A stretch of 64,000 nucleotides of DNA from Modestobacter marinus (GTDB taxonomy: Bacteria > Actinomycetota > Actinomycetes > Mycobacteriales > Geodermatophilaceae), in assembly GCF_019799945.1 (NCBI RefSeq), contig NZ_JABGCH010000009.1, forward strand, positions 1 through 64,000. Reading direction: 5' to 3'. A model generated the notes under the pieces. That model was not told the origin of the DNA, did not search any database, and saw only the letters and a program-made list of their open reading frames with translations. The translations under genes were made by a program, and so were the position numbers. Position 1 is the first letter of the stretch. Every line of letters begins with the position of its first letter. Positions 26,099-34,471 of this stretch are shown here, piece after piece.

Positions 26099-27376
26099 AT
26101 GCCGCAGGTGACGCTGGCCTACGGGCGGACCGGGCTCCCGGTCGAGGTCCCGGACGGCGCCTCGGTCATCACCCCCGTCCAGCACCCGGCCGCGGCCGAC
26201 GTGCCGGCCGAGCTGCGCCGGGCGCTGCGGGAACCGGTGAGCGGGGCGCCGCTGCGCGAGCGGGTCCGTCCGGGGCAGACCGTGGCCATCTCCGCCTGCG
26301 ACGGCACCCGCGCGCAGCCGCGGCACCTGATGATCCCCGCCGTCCTCGAGGAGCTCGACGGGATCGTCGACCTCGACGACGTCGTCGTCCTCGTGGCGAC
26401 CGGCACCCACCGCGCCAACACCGACGCGGAGCTGCGGGCGATGTTCGGCGACGAGGTCGTCGACGCGGTGCGGATCGTCAACCACGACTCCCGCGCCCCG
26501 GACACGCACCGCTGGATGGGCACCTTCGGCGCCGGCGTGCCGGTCTGGCTGAACGAGCAGTGGGTCGACGCCGACGTCCGGATCACCACCGGGTTCGTCG
26601 AGCCGCACTTCTTCGCCGGCTTCTCCGGCGGGCCGAAGATGGTCGCGCCGGGGCTCGCGGCGCTGGACACCGTGCTGGTGCTGCACGACGCGAAGCGGAT
26701 CGGCGACCCGCGCGCGACGTGGGGGGTCACCCAGGGCAACCCGGTGCACGACGACGTCCGCGCGATCGCCGCGGCCGCCGGCGGCGTCACGTACTCCTTC
26801 GACGTCGTGCTCAACACCCGCCAGGAGGTCATCGAGGCGTTCGGTGGCGACGTGCTGGAGATGCACGCGACGGCGATCGAGCGGGCCCGCGCGGTGGCCA
26901 TGGCCCCGGTGGAGGCGCCGTTCGACGTCGTGGTGACCAGCGGCGCCGGCTTCCCGCTGGACCAGAACCTCTACCAGTCGGTGAAGGGCATGTCGGCGGC
27001 CGCGCAGGTCGCCCGCCCGGACGGCCTCATCGTCTGCGCCGCGGAGTGCGCCGACGGGTTCCCCGACCACGGCTCCTACCGGGAGGTGCTCACCTCCGCG
27101 GAGTCACCCGAGGCGCTGCTGGAGCTGATCTCGGCCCGCGAGCAGACGGTGGCCGACCAGTGGCAGGTGCAGATCCAGGTCCGCATCCAGTCCGCGCACC
27201 GGGTCGTCATGCACACCTCGCACCTCAGCGACGCCCAGCTCGCCGAGGTGCACCTGCGCCAGACCGACGACATCGCCGCCACGGTGGCCGAGGCGGTCGC
27301 CGCGGCCGGTCCGGACGCGCGGGTGTGCGTGCTCCCGGAGGGCCCGCAGACCATCCCGTACGTCCGCGCGGCCTGA
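26099..27376 (+). CDS. larA: LarA-family nickel-pincer racemase/epimerase
   Basis: A 425-residue protein of the lactate racemase LarA (DUF2088) family, which uses a nickel-pincer nucleotide cofactor to racemise or epimerise 2-hydroxy acids. Motifs: ISACDGTRAQP (Asp/Arg of the N-domain), VATGTHRANTDAELRAMFG, IVNHDS, EPHFFAGFSGGPKMVAPGLA (catalytic His and Lys region, about 173-192) and YQSVKGMSAAAQV. GAGGAGG precedes the ATG. No larB, larC or larE cofactor genes are adjacent, so the cofactor must be supplied from elsewhere. Many LarA paralogues act on acids other than lactate, so the substrate is open. Confidence 0.85.
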   Translation: MPQVTLAYGRTGLPVEVPDGASVITPVQHPAAADVPAELRRALREPVSGAPLRERVRPGQTVAISACDGTRAQPRHLMIPAVLEELDGIVDLDDVVVLVATGTHRANTDAELRAMFGDEVVDAVRIVNHDSRAPDTHRWMGTFGAGVPVWLNEQWVDADVRITTGFVEPHFFAGFSGGPKMVAPGLAALDTVLVLHDAKRIGDPRATWGVTQGNPVHDDVRAIAAAAGGVTYSFDVVLNTRQEVIEAFGGDVLEMHATAIERARAVAMAPVEAPFDVVVTSGAGFPLDQNLYQSVKGMSAAAQVARPDGLIVCAAECADGFPDHGSYREVLTSAESPEALLELISAREQTVADQWQVQIQVRIQSAHRVVMHTSHLSDAQLAEVHLRQTDDIAATVAEAVAAAGPDARVCVLPEGPQTIPYVRAA

Positions 27377-27410
27377 GGGCGGCGTCGATCAGGTGACCTG
27401 ACCCAACGCG

Positions 27411-27442
27411 GTCCTCCCGCACCAGCGTTGGTGCGGGAGGAC
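27411..27442. terminator. Bidirectional terminator hairpin
   Basis: Perfect 14-bp stem GTCCTCCCGCACCA (27411-27424) with its complement at 27429-27442, four-base loop, between larA and the convergent UBP-finger gene. Confidence 0.8.
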
Positions 27443-27463
27443 AGGCGGTGACCAGGTGACTGA

Positions 27464-27763
27464 TCACTGCTCGCCGGCGGCGGGGAGGAGCACGGCCTGG
27501 TCGGGGTAGCACCAGGCCCAGTGCTCGGTCGGCTCGGCGGAGGCCACCACCGGGTGCTCGGTGGCCTGCCAGTGCGCGGTCGCGTGCCGGTTGGGGGAGG
27601 AGTCGCAGCAGCCCACGTGGTCGCACACGAGGCAGCGGCGCAGGTGCACCCAGCGGCCGCCGGTGCGCACGCAGTCCTCGCAGACGTCGCCGGGCCGCGG
27701 CTCCACGACCAGGCTCCCGGTGTGCCCGCAGACGTCGCCGTCCTGCACCTGCCAGCTGGTCAT
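27464..27763 (-). CDS. UBP-type zinc finger protein
   Basis: A 99-residue protein made almost entirely of a ubiquitin-protease-type zinc finger (zf-UBP): Cys and His ligands in VCGHTG, DVCEDCVRTGGRWVHLRRCLVCDHVGCCDSS and the following HATAHWQATEHPV. In eukaryotes this fold binds the C-terminal tail of ubiquitin; in bacteria its partner is unknown. The ATG overlaps the kinase stop by one base (TGATG) after GAGGAGG, so it is the last gene of a three-gene operon with a sensor kinase and a receiver/flavoprotein fusion. A signalling or redox adaptor role is inferred from context only. Confidence 0.85.
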   Translation of the reverse strand: MTSWQVQDGDVCGHTGSLVVEPRPGDVCEDCVRTGGRWVHLRRCLVCDHVGCCDSSPNRHATAHWQATEHPVVASAEPTEHWAWCYPDQAVLLPAAGEQ

Positions 27764-29169
27764 CACCGCCTCCTCGGGAGCTTGACGCAGAACGTCGTCC
27801 CGCCCGGGCCGGTCGTGTAGGTGAGCTCCCCGCCGTGCCGGCGTCGCACGATCCGGTGCGCGTTCTCCAGCCCCAGCCCGCTGCCCCGACCGGCGGGCTT
27901 GGTGGTGACGAACGGCTCGAACAGCTGCTCCCGCACCGCCTCCGGGATGCCCGGACCGTCGTCGGTGATCTCGACGTAGACGGCGTCGTCGTCGGCGCGG
28001 GTGCGCAGGGTCAGCACCCCGGAGCCGTCCATCGCGTCGGCGGCGTTGTCGATCAGGTTGGTCCAGACCTGGTTCAGCTCGGCCGGGTAGCCCGGCACCC
28101 GGGGCAGGTCGGGGTCGTACAGGCGGCGCACCTCGATGCCGTTGAGCTTGCGGGCCAGCATCACCAGGGTGCTCTCCAGTCCCGGCTTGAGCTCGACGTC
28201 CTGGTGCCGGGCCTGGTCGAGGTGGGAGTACTGCTTCACCGCGCCGACCAGCGAGGAGATGCGGGTCGTCGCCTCCTCGATCTCGTCCATCAGCGCCTCG
28301 GTCTCCAGGCTGTAGCGCAGCCAGCCGAAGGCGGCGTCCCACTCCAGCCCCGAGTCGACCTGCTCCACGACCTCGTCGACCCAGTCGGCGTCCATGCCGG
28401 CGGCGGCGAACACCGGCGCGAACTCGTAGGCGTGCGAGACGCCGACCTCCTCCAGCCGGTCGGACAGCGCGTCCTCGAGGTCGCTCTCCGCAAGGGCGGA
28501 GAGATCCGTGCGCGGCTTCCGCGACCGCTCCACGGCGGCCTCCTGGGTGCCGACCAGCCGGGACACCAGCTCGGGGGACAGCCCGCCCTCCGCCAGGAGC
28601 TTGAGCTTCGAGCGCATCCCTGCGACCCGGGAGCGCAGCTGCTCGGTGGCCCGCACGGCGGCCGCCGCGGGGTTGTTCAGCTCGTGGGCGAGGGTGGCCG
28701 ACAGCTGGCCCAGCTGCACCAGGTGCTGCCGCTGGCGCATCGTCGACTCGGTCGCCCGCACGCCCTCGTAGATGCCGTCGAGCAGGTGCACGGCCATCGG
28801 GCACTGCCGGTGCACCAGGTCGGCGAAGTCGTCGGCGGGCAGGCGCAGGAAGCGGCTGGGCTGGGTGGTGCGCAGCGTCGTCTGGTAGTTGGGGTCGCGG
28901 CTGCGGGTGAAGGCCCGTACCGCGCCGGCGTAGGAGCCGCGGTGGGTGGAGTCGTTGAGGACGACGTCCTCCCCGTCGGTGGACTTGGACAGCAGCAGCC
29001 CGCCGTCCAGGAGCACGTAGAGGGCGTCCGACGGCTCGCCCTCGGCGAAGACGACGACGTCGGCGTCGTACACCCGCACGTCGGAGCGCTCGGCGACCCA
29101 CCGCTGGTCCTCGGCGGCCAGCTCGGCGAACAGGAACAGGCTGCGGACCACGTCGAGCTCGACGGCCAT
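27763..29169 (-). CDS. Cyclic-nucleotide-domain sensor histidine kinase
   Basis: A 468-residue soluble kinase. Residues 8-125 are a CRP-like cyclic nucleotide-binding domain (LFLFAELAAEDQRWVAERSD, DALYVLLDGGLLLSK, with a degenerate ligand loop). The H-box is TLAHELNNPAAA (His162), followed by an unusual insertion of about 100 residues before the second helix, then N-box NLIDNAADAMD, DDGPGIPEA and GRGSGLGLENAHRIV. It starts one base after the stop of the receiver/thioredoxin-reductase fusion and overlaps the UBP-finger gene, so the receiver of the fusion is its probable phosphorylation target (inference). Confidence 0.88.
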   Translation of the reverse strand: MAVELDVVRSLFLFAELAAEDQRWVAERSDVRVYDADVVVFAEGEPSDALYVLLDGGLLLSKSTDGEDVVLNDSTHRGSYAGAVRAFTRSRDPNYQTTLRTTQPSRFLRLPADDFADLVHRQCPMAVHLLDGIYEGVRATESTMRQRQHLVQLGQLSATLAHELNNPAAAAVRATEQLRSRVAGMRSKLKLLAEGGLSPELVSRLVGTQEAAVERSRKPRTDLSALAESDLEDALSDRLEEVGVSHAYEFAPVFAAAGMDADWVDEVVEQVDSGLEWDAAFGWLRYSLETEALMDEIEEATTRISSLVGAVKQYSHLDQARHQDVELKPGLESTLVMLARKLNGIEVRRLYDPDLPRVPGYPAELNQVWTNLIDNAADAMDGSGVLTLRTRADDDAVYVEITDDGPGIPEAVREQLFEPFVTTKPAGRGSGLGLENAHRIVRRRHGGELTYTTGPGGTTFCVKLPRRR

Positions 29170-29170
29170 C

Positions 29171-30832
29171 TCAGATCGCCTCCAGGTAGCGGTGCACCAG
29201 GGTCACGGCCATCGCGCCCTCGCCGACGGCGGACGCCACCCGTTTCACCGACTCGGCGCGGACGTCCCCGGCGACGAACACCCCGGGCACCGAGCACTCC
29301 AGGTGGTACGGGGCGCGGGACAGCGGCCAGCCCGCCGGCGGCCGGCCCTCCGGGTCCAGCAGCGCCGGGCCGGTGCGCAGGAACCCGCGGTCGTCCCGGT
29401 CGAAGGCCTCGCCCAGCCAGTCGGTGAGCGGCCGGGCGCCGATGAACACGAACAGCCGGGACGCCGGCACGGTCCGGGTGGCGCCGGTGACGGCGTCGGC
29501 GAGCACCAGCCGCTCCACGTGCTCACCGCCCTCGACGGCGACCACCTCGGTGCAGGTGCGGACCTCGATGACGTCCGAGGCCTCGACCCGGGCCACCAGG
29601 TACTCGGACATGCTGCGCCGGATGTCCGGGCCCCGGCAGAGCATCACCACCCGGCCGGCGAACTTCGCGAAGTGCAGCGCCGCCTGGCCGGCGGAGTTCG
29701 CCGCCCCGACGACGTAGATCTCCTCGCCGCGGCAGTTCAGTGCCTCGTGCGGGTCGGCGCCGTAGTAGACGCCGCGACCGGCGAACTCCTCGGCGCCCCG
29801 CGCCGGCAGCCGGGCCCAGGCGACGCCGGTGGCCAGGACGACGGCGTGCGCGGTGACCTCGCTGCCGTCGGCGAACCGGAGCACCCGCCCGTCGCCCTGC
29901 GGCGCGATCTCGGTGACCTCCGCGGTGGTGAGCACCTCGACGCCGAACTTCACCGCCTGGTCCCGGGCCCGCTGGGCGAGCTCGGCGCCGGAGACGCCCC
30001 GGGGGAAGCCCAGGTAGTTCTCGATCCGGCTGCTCGTGCCGGCCTGCCCGCCGGTGGCGGTCCGCTCCACGAGCAGGGTGCGCAGCCCCTCGCTGCCCGC
30101 GTACACCGCCGAGCCCAGCCCGGCCGGCCCGGCGCCCACCACGACGACGTCGTAGAACGGGCTGCCCGCGCTGGTCGGCAGGCCGCAGGCGTCGGCCAGC
30201 GTGCGCGGTGTCGGCCGGCTGAGCACGGTGCCGTCGGGGAGGATCGTGGCCGGCAGCCGGGCGTCGTCGGTGAGATCGGCGGCGAGGCGCATCGCGGCCG
30301 CGTCCTCGCCCTGCACGTGCCGGTAGGGCACCTGGTTGCGGGCGAGGAACTCCTTGAGCTCCTGCGTCTCGGCCGACCACTGGTGGCCGAGCAGGCTCAC
30401 GCCCTCGAACGGCGCCCGCGCGGTCCGCTTCCAGTCCTCCAGCAGGTCGTCCAGGACCGGGTAGAGCAGCTCCTCCGGCGGGTCCCAGGGCTTGAGCAGG
30501 TAGTGGTCGAGGTCGACGTCGTTGATCGCGCGGATCGCGGCGTCGGTGTCGGCGTAGGCGGTGAGCAGCACGCGCTTGGCGGTGGGCGCGAGGTCCATGG
30601 CCTGCTCCAGGAACTCCACGCCGGTCATCCCGGGCATCCGGTGGTCGGCCAGCAGCAGCGCGGTCGACTCACCCCGGGCGGTCAGCTCCCGGAGGACGGC
30701 GAGCGCGTCCGCGCCGCTCTCGGCGCGGACCACGCGGCAGCGGTCGCCGTAGCGACGGCGCAGGTCACGGGCGACGGCACGGCTGACCGCGCGGTCGTCG
30801 TCGACGGTCAGCAGGACGGGTCGGGCGGGCAC
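29171..30832 (-). CDS. Response-regulator receiver fused to thioredoxin-reductase-like flavoprotein
   Basis: A 553-residue three-part protein. Residues 5-125: receiver domain with TVDDD, phosphoacceptor Asp63 in LLADHRMPG and LLKPWDPPEE. Residues about 145-215: a cysteine-free glutaredoxin/NrdH-like segment (KEFLARNQVPYRHVQG...LPATILPDGTVL). Residues 225-553: NAD(P)H/FAD domain with VVGAGPAGLGSA, GGQAGTSSRIENYLGFP, VVGAANSAGQAA and PGVFVAGDVRAESVKRVASAVGEGA. Where thioredoxin reductases have the CxxC centre, this protein reads GVYYGADPHEA, so it cannot reduce thioredoxin in the classical way. The GTG at 30832 follows GGAGG. First gene of the kinase/UBP operon. Confidence 0.9.
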   Translation of the reverse strand: MPARPVLLTVDDDRAVSRAVARDLRRRYGDRCRVVRAESGADALAVLRELTARGESTALLLADHRMPGMTGVEFLEQAMDLAPTAKRVLLTAYADTDAAIRAINDVDLDHYLLKPWDPPEELLYPVLDDLLEDWKRTARAPFEGVSLLGHQWSAETQELKEFLARNQVPYRHVQGEDAAAMRLAADLTDDARLPATILPDGTVLSRPTPRTLADACGLPTSAGSPFYDVVVVGAGPAGLGSAVYAGSEGLRTLLVERTATGGQAGTSSRIENYLGFPRGVSGAELAQRARDQAVKFGVEVLTTAEVTEIAPQGDGRVLRFADGSEVTAHAVVLATGVAWARLPARGAEEFAGRGVYYGADPHEALNCRGEEIYVVGAANSAGQAALHFAKFAGRVVMLCRGPDIRRSMSEYLVARVEASDVIEVRTCTEVVAVEGGEHVERLVLADAVTGATRTVPASRLFVFIGARPLTDWLGEAFDRDDRGFLRTGPALLDPEGRPPAGWPLSRAPYHLECSVPGVFVAGDVRAESVKRVASAVGEGAMAVTLVHRYLEAI

Positions 30833-31027
30833 AGGACCTCCGGTCGGCGCCTCAGGAACGCCCACCCCGACAGGCGGGCCCCGGTGGCGGCTCCATCCAA
30901 CCCCGCGGCTGCGGGGCACCGGAAGGCCTCGCCGCGCCGTGCTCTGGCAGCCCGGCCCGGAGCGCGGGAGGGTGGCCGCCATGACAGCCGCGACCGCACG
31001 CCCCGCCCGCCTGGCCGGAGACCGCCG
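30833..31027. promoter_or_regulatory. Divergent promoter region
   Basis: A 195-base non-coding interval between the start of the redox-receiver operon (minus) and the DinB-like gene (plus). No coding frame or clear operator is visible. Confidence 0.4.
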
Positions 31028-31711
31028 ATGACCGCCCCGGTGGAGGTCCTGGACTGGTGGGAGCGCGGCGAACGGCACCTCGGTACAGCGCTGGGCCGGC
31101 TGACCGACGAGGAGTTCGACGCGGACTCGCTGCTCGCCGGCTGGTCCCGGCGACACGTCCTCGCTCACCTGGTGGACGACGCCGACCGGCTGGCCGCGGC
31201 GCTCGGGAGTGCCCGCACCGGCGGGCGGTCACCGGCCGCCTCGGCCGACGGAGCCCAGCTCGAGCAGGTGGAGGCGCTGCCACCGGACCAGTTGCGCGCC
31301 GCCGTCCTCGCCGGGACCCAGCGGCTGGCCGAGGCGGTGCGCGCGATGCCCGACCCCGCGTGGTCGGCCCAGCTGCGCGGTGCGGACGGGCACGAGACGT
31401 CCGCCGCGGAGGCGCTGTGGCGGCGCTGCCGGGAGGTCTGGGTGCACGCGGTCGACCTGGCCGCCGGGATCAGCTTCGCCGACGTCCCCGACGACGTCCT
31501 GGCCGCGCTCGTGGACGACGTGTTCCGGACCTGGGACGCCGCGGACCGGACGCCCGACGTGGTGCTGTTCGCCGGGGACCGCGAGTGGGGCACCGGCGCC
31601 CTCGCCGTCGCGGGCCCGCTCGCGGCGGCGACCGCCTGGGTGACCGGGCGCGACGCGGGGGAGGACCTGCAGGCCGACGGTCCGCTGCCCACCCTGGCGC
31701 CCTGGATCTGA
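31028..31711 (+). CDS. Maleylpyruvate isomerase family mycothiol-dependent enzyme
   Basis: A 227-residue DinB-like four-helix protein of the mycothiol-dependent maleylpyruvate isomerase family. Metal ligands are expected from LLAGWSRRHVLAHLVDDADRL (His in HVLAH, about 40-52), a conserved Glu and REVWVHAVDLAAG (His, near 142). Family members use mycothiol as a cofactor for isomerisation or detoxification; this one is not assigned a substrate. GGAGA lies before the ATG at 31028. It stands alone, upstream of the DGPF/ECF42 pair. Confidence 0.8.
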   Translation: MTAPVEVLDWWERGERHLGTALGRLTDEEFDADSLLAGWSRRHVLAHLVDDADRLAAALGSARTGGRSPAASADGAQLEQVEALPPDQLRAAVLAGTQRLAEAVRAMPDPAWSAQLRGADGHETSAAEALWRRCREVWVHAVDLAAGISFADVPDDVLAALVDDVFRTWDAADRTPDVVLFAGDREWGTGALAVAGPLAAATAWVTGRDAGEDLQADGPLPTLAPWI

Positions 31712-31727
31712 TCCGCTCGGCGGGCCG

Positions 31728-31754
31728 TGTCGAAAACGGGGCCGCCCGATCGTC
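31728..31754 (+). promoter_or_regulatory. Candidate ECF42-type promoter
   Basis: TGTCGA at 31728-31733 and CGTC at 31751-31754, 17 bases apart, upstream of the DGPF-protein and ECF42 sigma genes. From memory, published ECF42 target promoters carry TGTCGA at -35 and CG(A/T)C at -10, so this fits autoregulation. Confidence 0.55.
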
Positions 31755-31832
31755 GGAACGGTGGAGCGGGGAGCGCGCCGGTCGACAGGATCGGCGGTCC
31801 ACGCTCAGCACGACCGACCTGAGGAGCAGCAG

Positions 31833-32258
31833 ATGCGGTTCATGGTGATCGTCAAGGCCAGCGAGGACAGCGAGCGGGGCGTGATGCCGACCGAGCAGGA
31901 GCTCGCGGAGATGGGTGCCTACAACGAGGAGCTGGTCCGGGCCGGCGTGATGCTGGCCGGCGAGGGGCTGCACCCCAGCTCGCGGGGCGCCCGCGTGCGG
32001 TTCGCCGCGGACGGCTCGTCCACCGTGGTCGACGGCCCGTTCGCCGAGACCAAGGAGCTGGTGGCCGGCTTCTGGATCCTGCAGGTCTCCTCCCGCGAGG
32101 AGGTGCTGGAGTGGGTGAAGAAGGCGCCGTTCCGCGACGGTGAGGTGGAGGTGCGCCAGGTCTTCGAGAGCGACGACTTCGGCGACGCGATGACCCCCGA
32201 GCTGCGGGAGCAGGAGGACCGCATGCGGGCGACCGTCGCCGAGCGCCAGGGGTCGTGA
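31833..32258 (+). CDS. YCII-related DGPF-domain protein
   Basis: A 141-residue protein of the YCII/DGPF group with the diagnostic VVDGPFAETKELVAGFWILQV at about 65-85 (shown here only as the family signature DGPFAETKE). These proteins are of unknown function and are regularly encoded next to ECF41/ECF42 sigma factors, often as their targets. GAGGAG precedes the ATG, and the stop overlaps the GTG of the sigma factor gene, so the two are co-translated. A matching promoter sits about 80 bases upstream. Confidence 0.9.
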   Translation: MRFMVIVKASEDSERGVMPTEQELAEMGAYNEELVRAGVMLAGEGLHPSSRGARVRFAADGSSTVVDGPFAETKELVAGFWILQVSSREEVLEWVKKAPFRDGEVEVRQVFESDDFGDAMTPELREQEDRMRATVAERQGS

Positions 32259-33550
32259 GCACCTCCTCGGCCGGGCCGGCGGCGGTCGACCCCGACGTCG
32301 TCCGGCGGACGGTGGACGCCGTCTGGCGGATGGAGTCCGCCAAGCTGATCGGCGCGCTGACCCGGGTCACCGGGGACGTCGGCCTGGCCGAGGAGCTCGC
32401 CCAGGACGCGCTGGTCGCCGCGCTGGAGCGCTGGCCGGAGACCGGGGTGCCGGCCCGGCCGGGCGCCTGGCTCACCGCCACCGCCAAGCACCGGGCGATC
32501 GATGTCTTCCGGCGCGCGCGGCGGCTGGCGGACCGGACCGAGCAGCTCGGCCGGGAGCTGGTCGAGGCCGAGGAGCCGGACTGGGCGGCGGCGCTGGACG
32601 AGGTCGTGGCGGACGACGTCCTGCGGCTGGTCTTCATCTCCTGCCACCCGGTGCTGGCCCGGGAGGCCCGCGTGGCGCTGACCCTCCGCCTGGTCGGCGG
32701 CCTGACGACCCCGGAGATCGCGCGCGCCTTCCTGGCGCCGGAGGCGACGGTGGCGCAGCGGATCGTGCGGGCCAAGCGGACGCTGACCGCCGCCCGGGTG
32801 CCCTTCGAGGTGCCCAGCGGTCCGGAGTTCACCGCCCGGCTGTCCTCGGTGCTCGAGGTGGTGTACCTGGTGTTCAACGAGGGCTACGCGGCCACCGGTG
32901 GCGCGGACTGGACCCGGCCGGACCTCTGCGCGGAGGCGCTGCGGCTCGGCCGGGTGCTGGCCGAGCTGACCCCCGGTGAGCCCGAGGTGCACGGTCTGGT
33001 CGCGCTCATGGAGATCCAGGCGTCCCGGCTGGGTGCCCGCACCGGCCCCGGCGGCGAGCCGGTGCTGCTGCTGGACCAGGACCGCGGCCGCTGGGACCGG
33101 GTGCTGATCGGCCGCGGGCTGGCGGCGCTGGAGCGGGCCACGGGGTCCGGCCGGGCGCTGGGGCCCTACGGCCTGCAGGCCGCGATCGCCGCCTGCCACG
33201 CCCGCGCCCGCACCGCGGCGGAGACCGACTGGGCACGGATCGCCGCGCTGTACGAGGCGCTCGCGGAGCTGACGCCCTCGCCGGTGGTGGAGCTCAACCG
33301 GGCCGTGGCGGTCGGGATGGCCTACGGGCCGACGGCCGGGCTCGAGCTGGTCGACGCGCTGACCGGGGTCCCGGCGCTGCAGCGCTACCACCTGCTCCCC
33401 AGCGTGCGGGGCGACCTGCTGGTCAAGCTCGGCCGCCCCGCCGAGGCCCGGACCGAGTTCCTCCGGGCGGCGTCGCTGACCCGCAACGAGCGCGAGCAGG
33501 CGCTGCTGCTCAACCGCGCCACCGCGTGCCCAGGTCCTCCGCCGGGCTGA
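32255..33550 (+). CDS. ECF42-group RNA polymerase sigma factor
   Basis: A 431-residue ECF sigma factor. Region 2 (about 22-90: MESAKLIGALTRVTGDVGLAEELAQDALVAAL, RPGAWLTATAKHRAIDVFRR) and region 4 (about 140-180: LTLRLVGGLTTPEIARAFLAPEATVAQRIVRAKRTL) are clear. A long C-terminal extension of about 230 residues with TPR-like repeats (EVVYLVFNEGYAATGG, LYEALAELTPSPVVELNRAVAV) is the hallmark of ECF42. There is no anti-sigma factor gene; in this group the extension itself is needed for activity. It is coupled to the DGPF gene through a GTGA overlap. Confidence 0.93.
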   Translation: MSTSSAGPAAVDPDVVRRTVDAVWRMESAKLIGALTRVTGDVGLAEELAQDALVAALERWPETGVPARPGAWLTATAKHRAIDVFRRARRLADRTEQLGRELVEAEEPDWAAALDEVVADDVLRLVFISCHPVLAREARVALTLRLVGGLTTPEIARAFLAPEATVAQRIVRAKRTLTAARVPFEVPSGPEFTARLSSVLEVVYLVFNEGYAATGGADWTRPDLCAEALRLGRVLAELTPGEPEVHGLVALMEIQASRLGARTGPGGEPVLLLDQDRGRWDRVLIGRGLAALERATGSGRALGPYGLQAAIAACHARARTAAETDWARIAALYEALAELTPSPVVELNRAVAVGMAYGPTAGLELVDALTGVPALQRYHLLPSVRGDLLVKLGRPAEARTEFLRAASLTRNEREQALLLNRATACPGPPPG

Positions 33551-33569
33551 GCGCTGGCACGCTGGGCGC

Positions 33570-34463
33570 GTGGACGGCGGCGTGGCCTGGCTGGTGACCG
33601 CAGCCGGCGCGGCCGTCGTCCTCGTGGCGCTTCGGGACGTCTTCCACACGCTCTGGCACCCCAGCGGGCACGGCGGGCTCAGCCGCCGGGTCATGCGTCT
33701 GGTCTGGCGGATGGGGCGTGGCCCCCGGCGGCACGGGGGCAGCGGGGTGCTCGCCGGGCCGCTGGCGATGGTGGTCGTCGTCCTGGTGTGGGTGACGCTC
33801 GTCGTGGCCGGGTGCGCCCTCGTCTACTGGCCCCACCTGCCCGGGAGCTTCGACCTCGGCGGCGAGGCGCAGGCGCGGGGCGGGCACTTCCTGGACGCGC
33901 TCTACCTGTCCGCCGTCACGGTGGGCACCCTCGGGTTCGGGGACATCGTGCCGACGTCGGAGTGGCTGCGCGTGGTGGTGCCGGTGGAGGCGCTGATCGG
34001 CTTCGCCCTGATGACGGCGGCGGTCACCTGGGTGCTGCAGATCTACCCCGCGCTCACCCGGCGGCGGGCACTGGCCATCCGGCTGTCGCTGCTGCAGCGC
34101 GTCGACGCCCGGCGGCTGGTCGACGACCCGGACAGCGACCTCGCGGCGCCGCTCCTGGAGAGCCTGGCCACCGAGCTGGTGCAGGTGCGCGTCGACCTCA
34201 CGCAGTACCCGGAGACCTACTACTTCCGGGACGGCGACGCGGAGGCGTCGCTGCCCGCGGTCCTCGGCGTCGCCGGCCACCTGCGGTGGGCGGCCGCGCA
34301 GGCGCCCCGGCTCGACGCGCGGGTCGCCGGCGAGCTGCTGGGGCATGCCATCGACGACTTCGCGGCGGTCGTCGACCAGCAGTTCCTGCGCGGTGGGCTG
34401 GGCTCGGAGCAGGTGCTCGCCGCCTACGCCGCAGACCATGGCCACCGGACGACCATGGGCTGA
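33570..34463 (+). CDS. Two-pore-helix potassium channel-like protein
   Basis: A 297-residue membrane protein. Hydrophobic segments lie at about 5-23, 62-85 and 130-152, with a pore loop between the last two (LDALYLSAVTVGTLGFGDIVPTSEW) whose filter reads TLGFGD, a variant of TxGYGD. The last 140 residues are soluble and helical, without a recognisable RCK Rossmann motif. It belongs to the Ion_trans_2 group; K+ selectivity is inferred from the filter. The GTG at 33570 lies 19 bases after the ECF42 stop, so it could be co-transcribed. Confidence 0.75.
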   Translation: MDGGVAWLVTAAGAAVVLVALRDVFHTLWHPSGHGGLSRRVMRLVWRMGRGPRRHGGSGVLAGPLAMVVVVLVWVTLVVAGCALVYWPHLPGSFDLGGEAQARGGHFLDALYLSAVTVGTLGFGDIVPTSEWLRVVVPVEALIGFALMTAAVTWVLQIYPALTRRRALAIRLSLLQRVDARRLVDDPDSDLAAPLLESLATELVQVRVDLTQYPETYYFRDGDAEASLPAVLGVAGHLRWAAAQAPRLDARVAGELLGHAIDDFAAVVDQQFLRGGLGSEQVLAAYAADHGHRTTMG

Positions 34464-34471
34464 GCCACCGC

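Noticed and set aside
29171-30832. Thioredoxin reductase (trxB) as the name of the fusion
   Set aside because: The redox CxxC centre is missing, so classical thioredoxin reduction is not supported.
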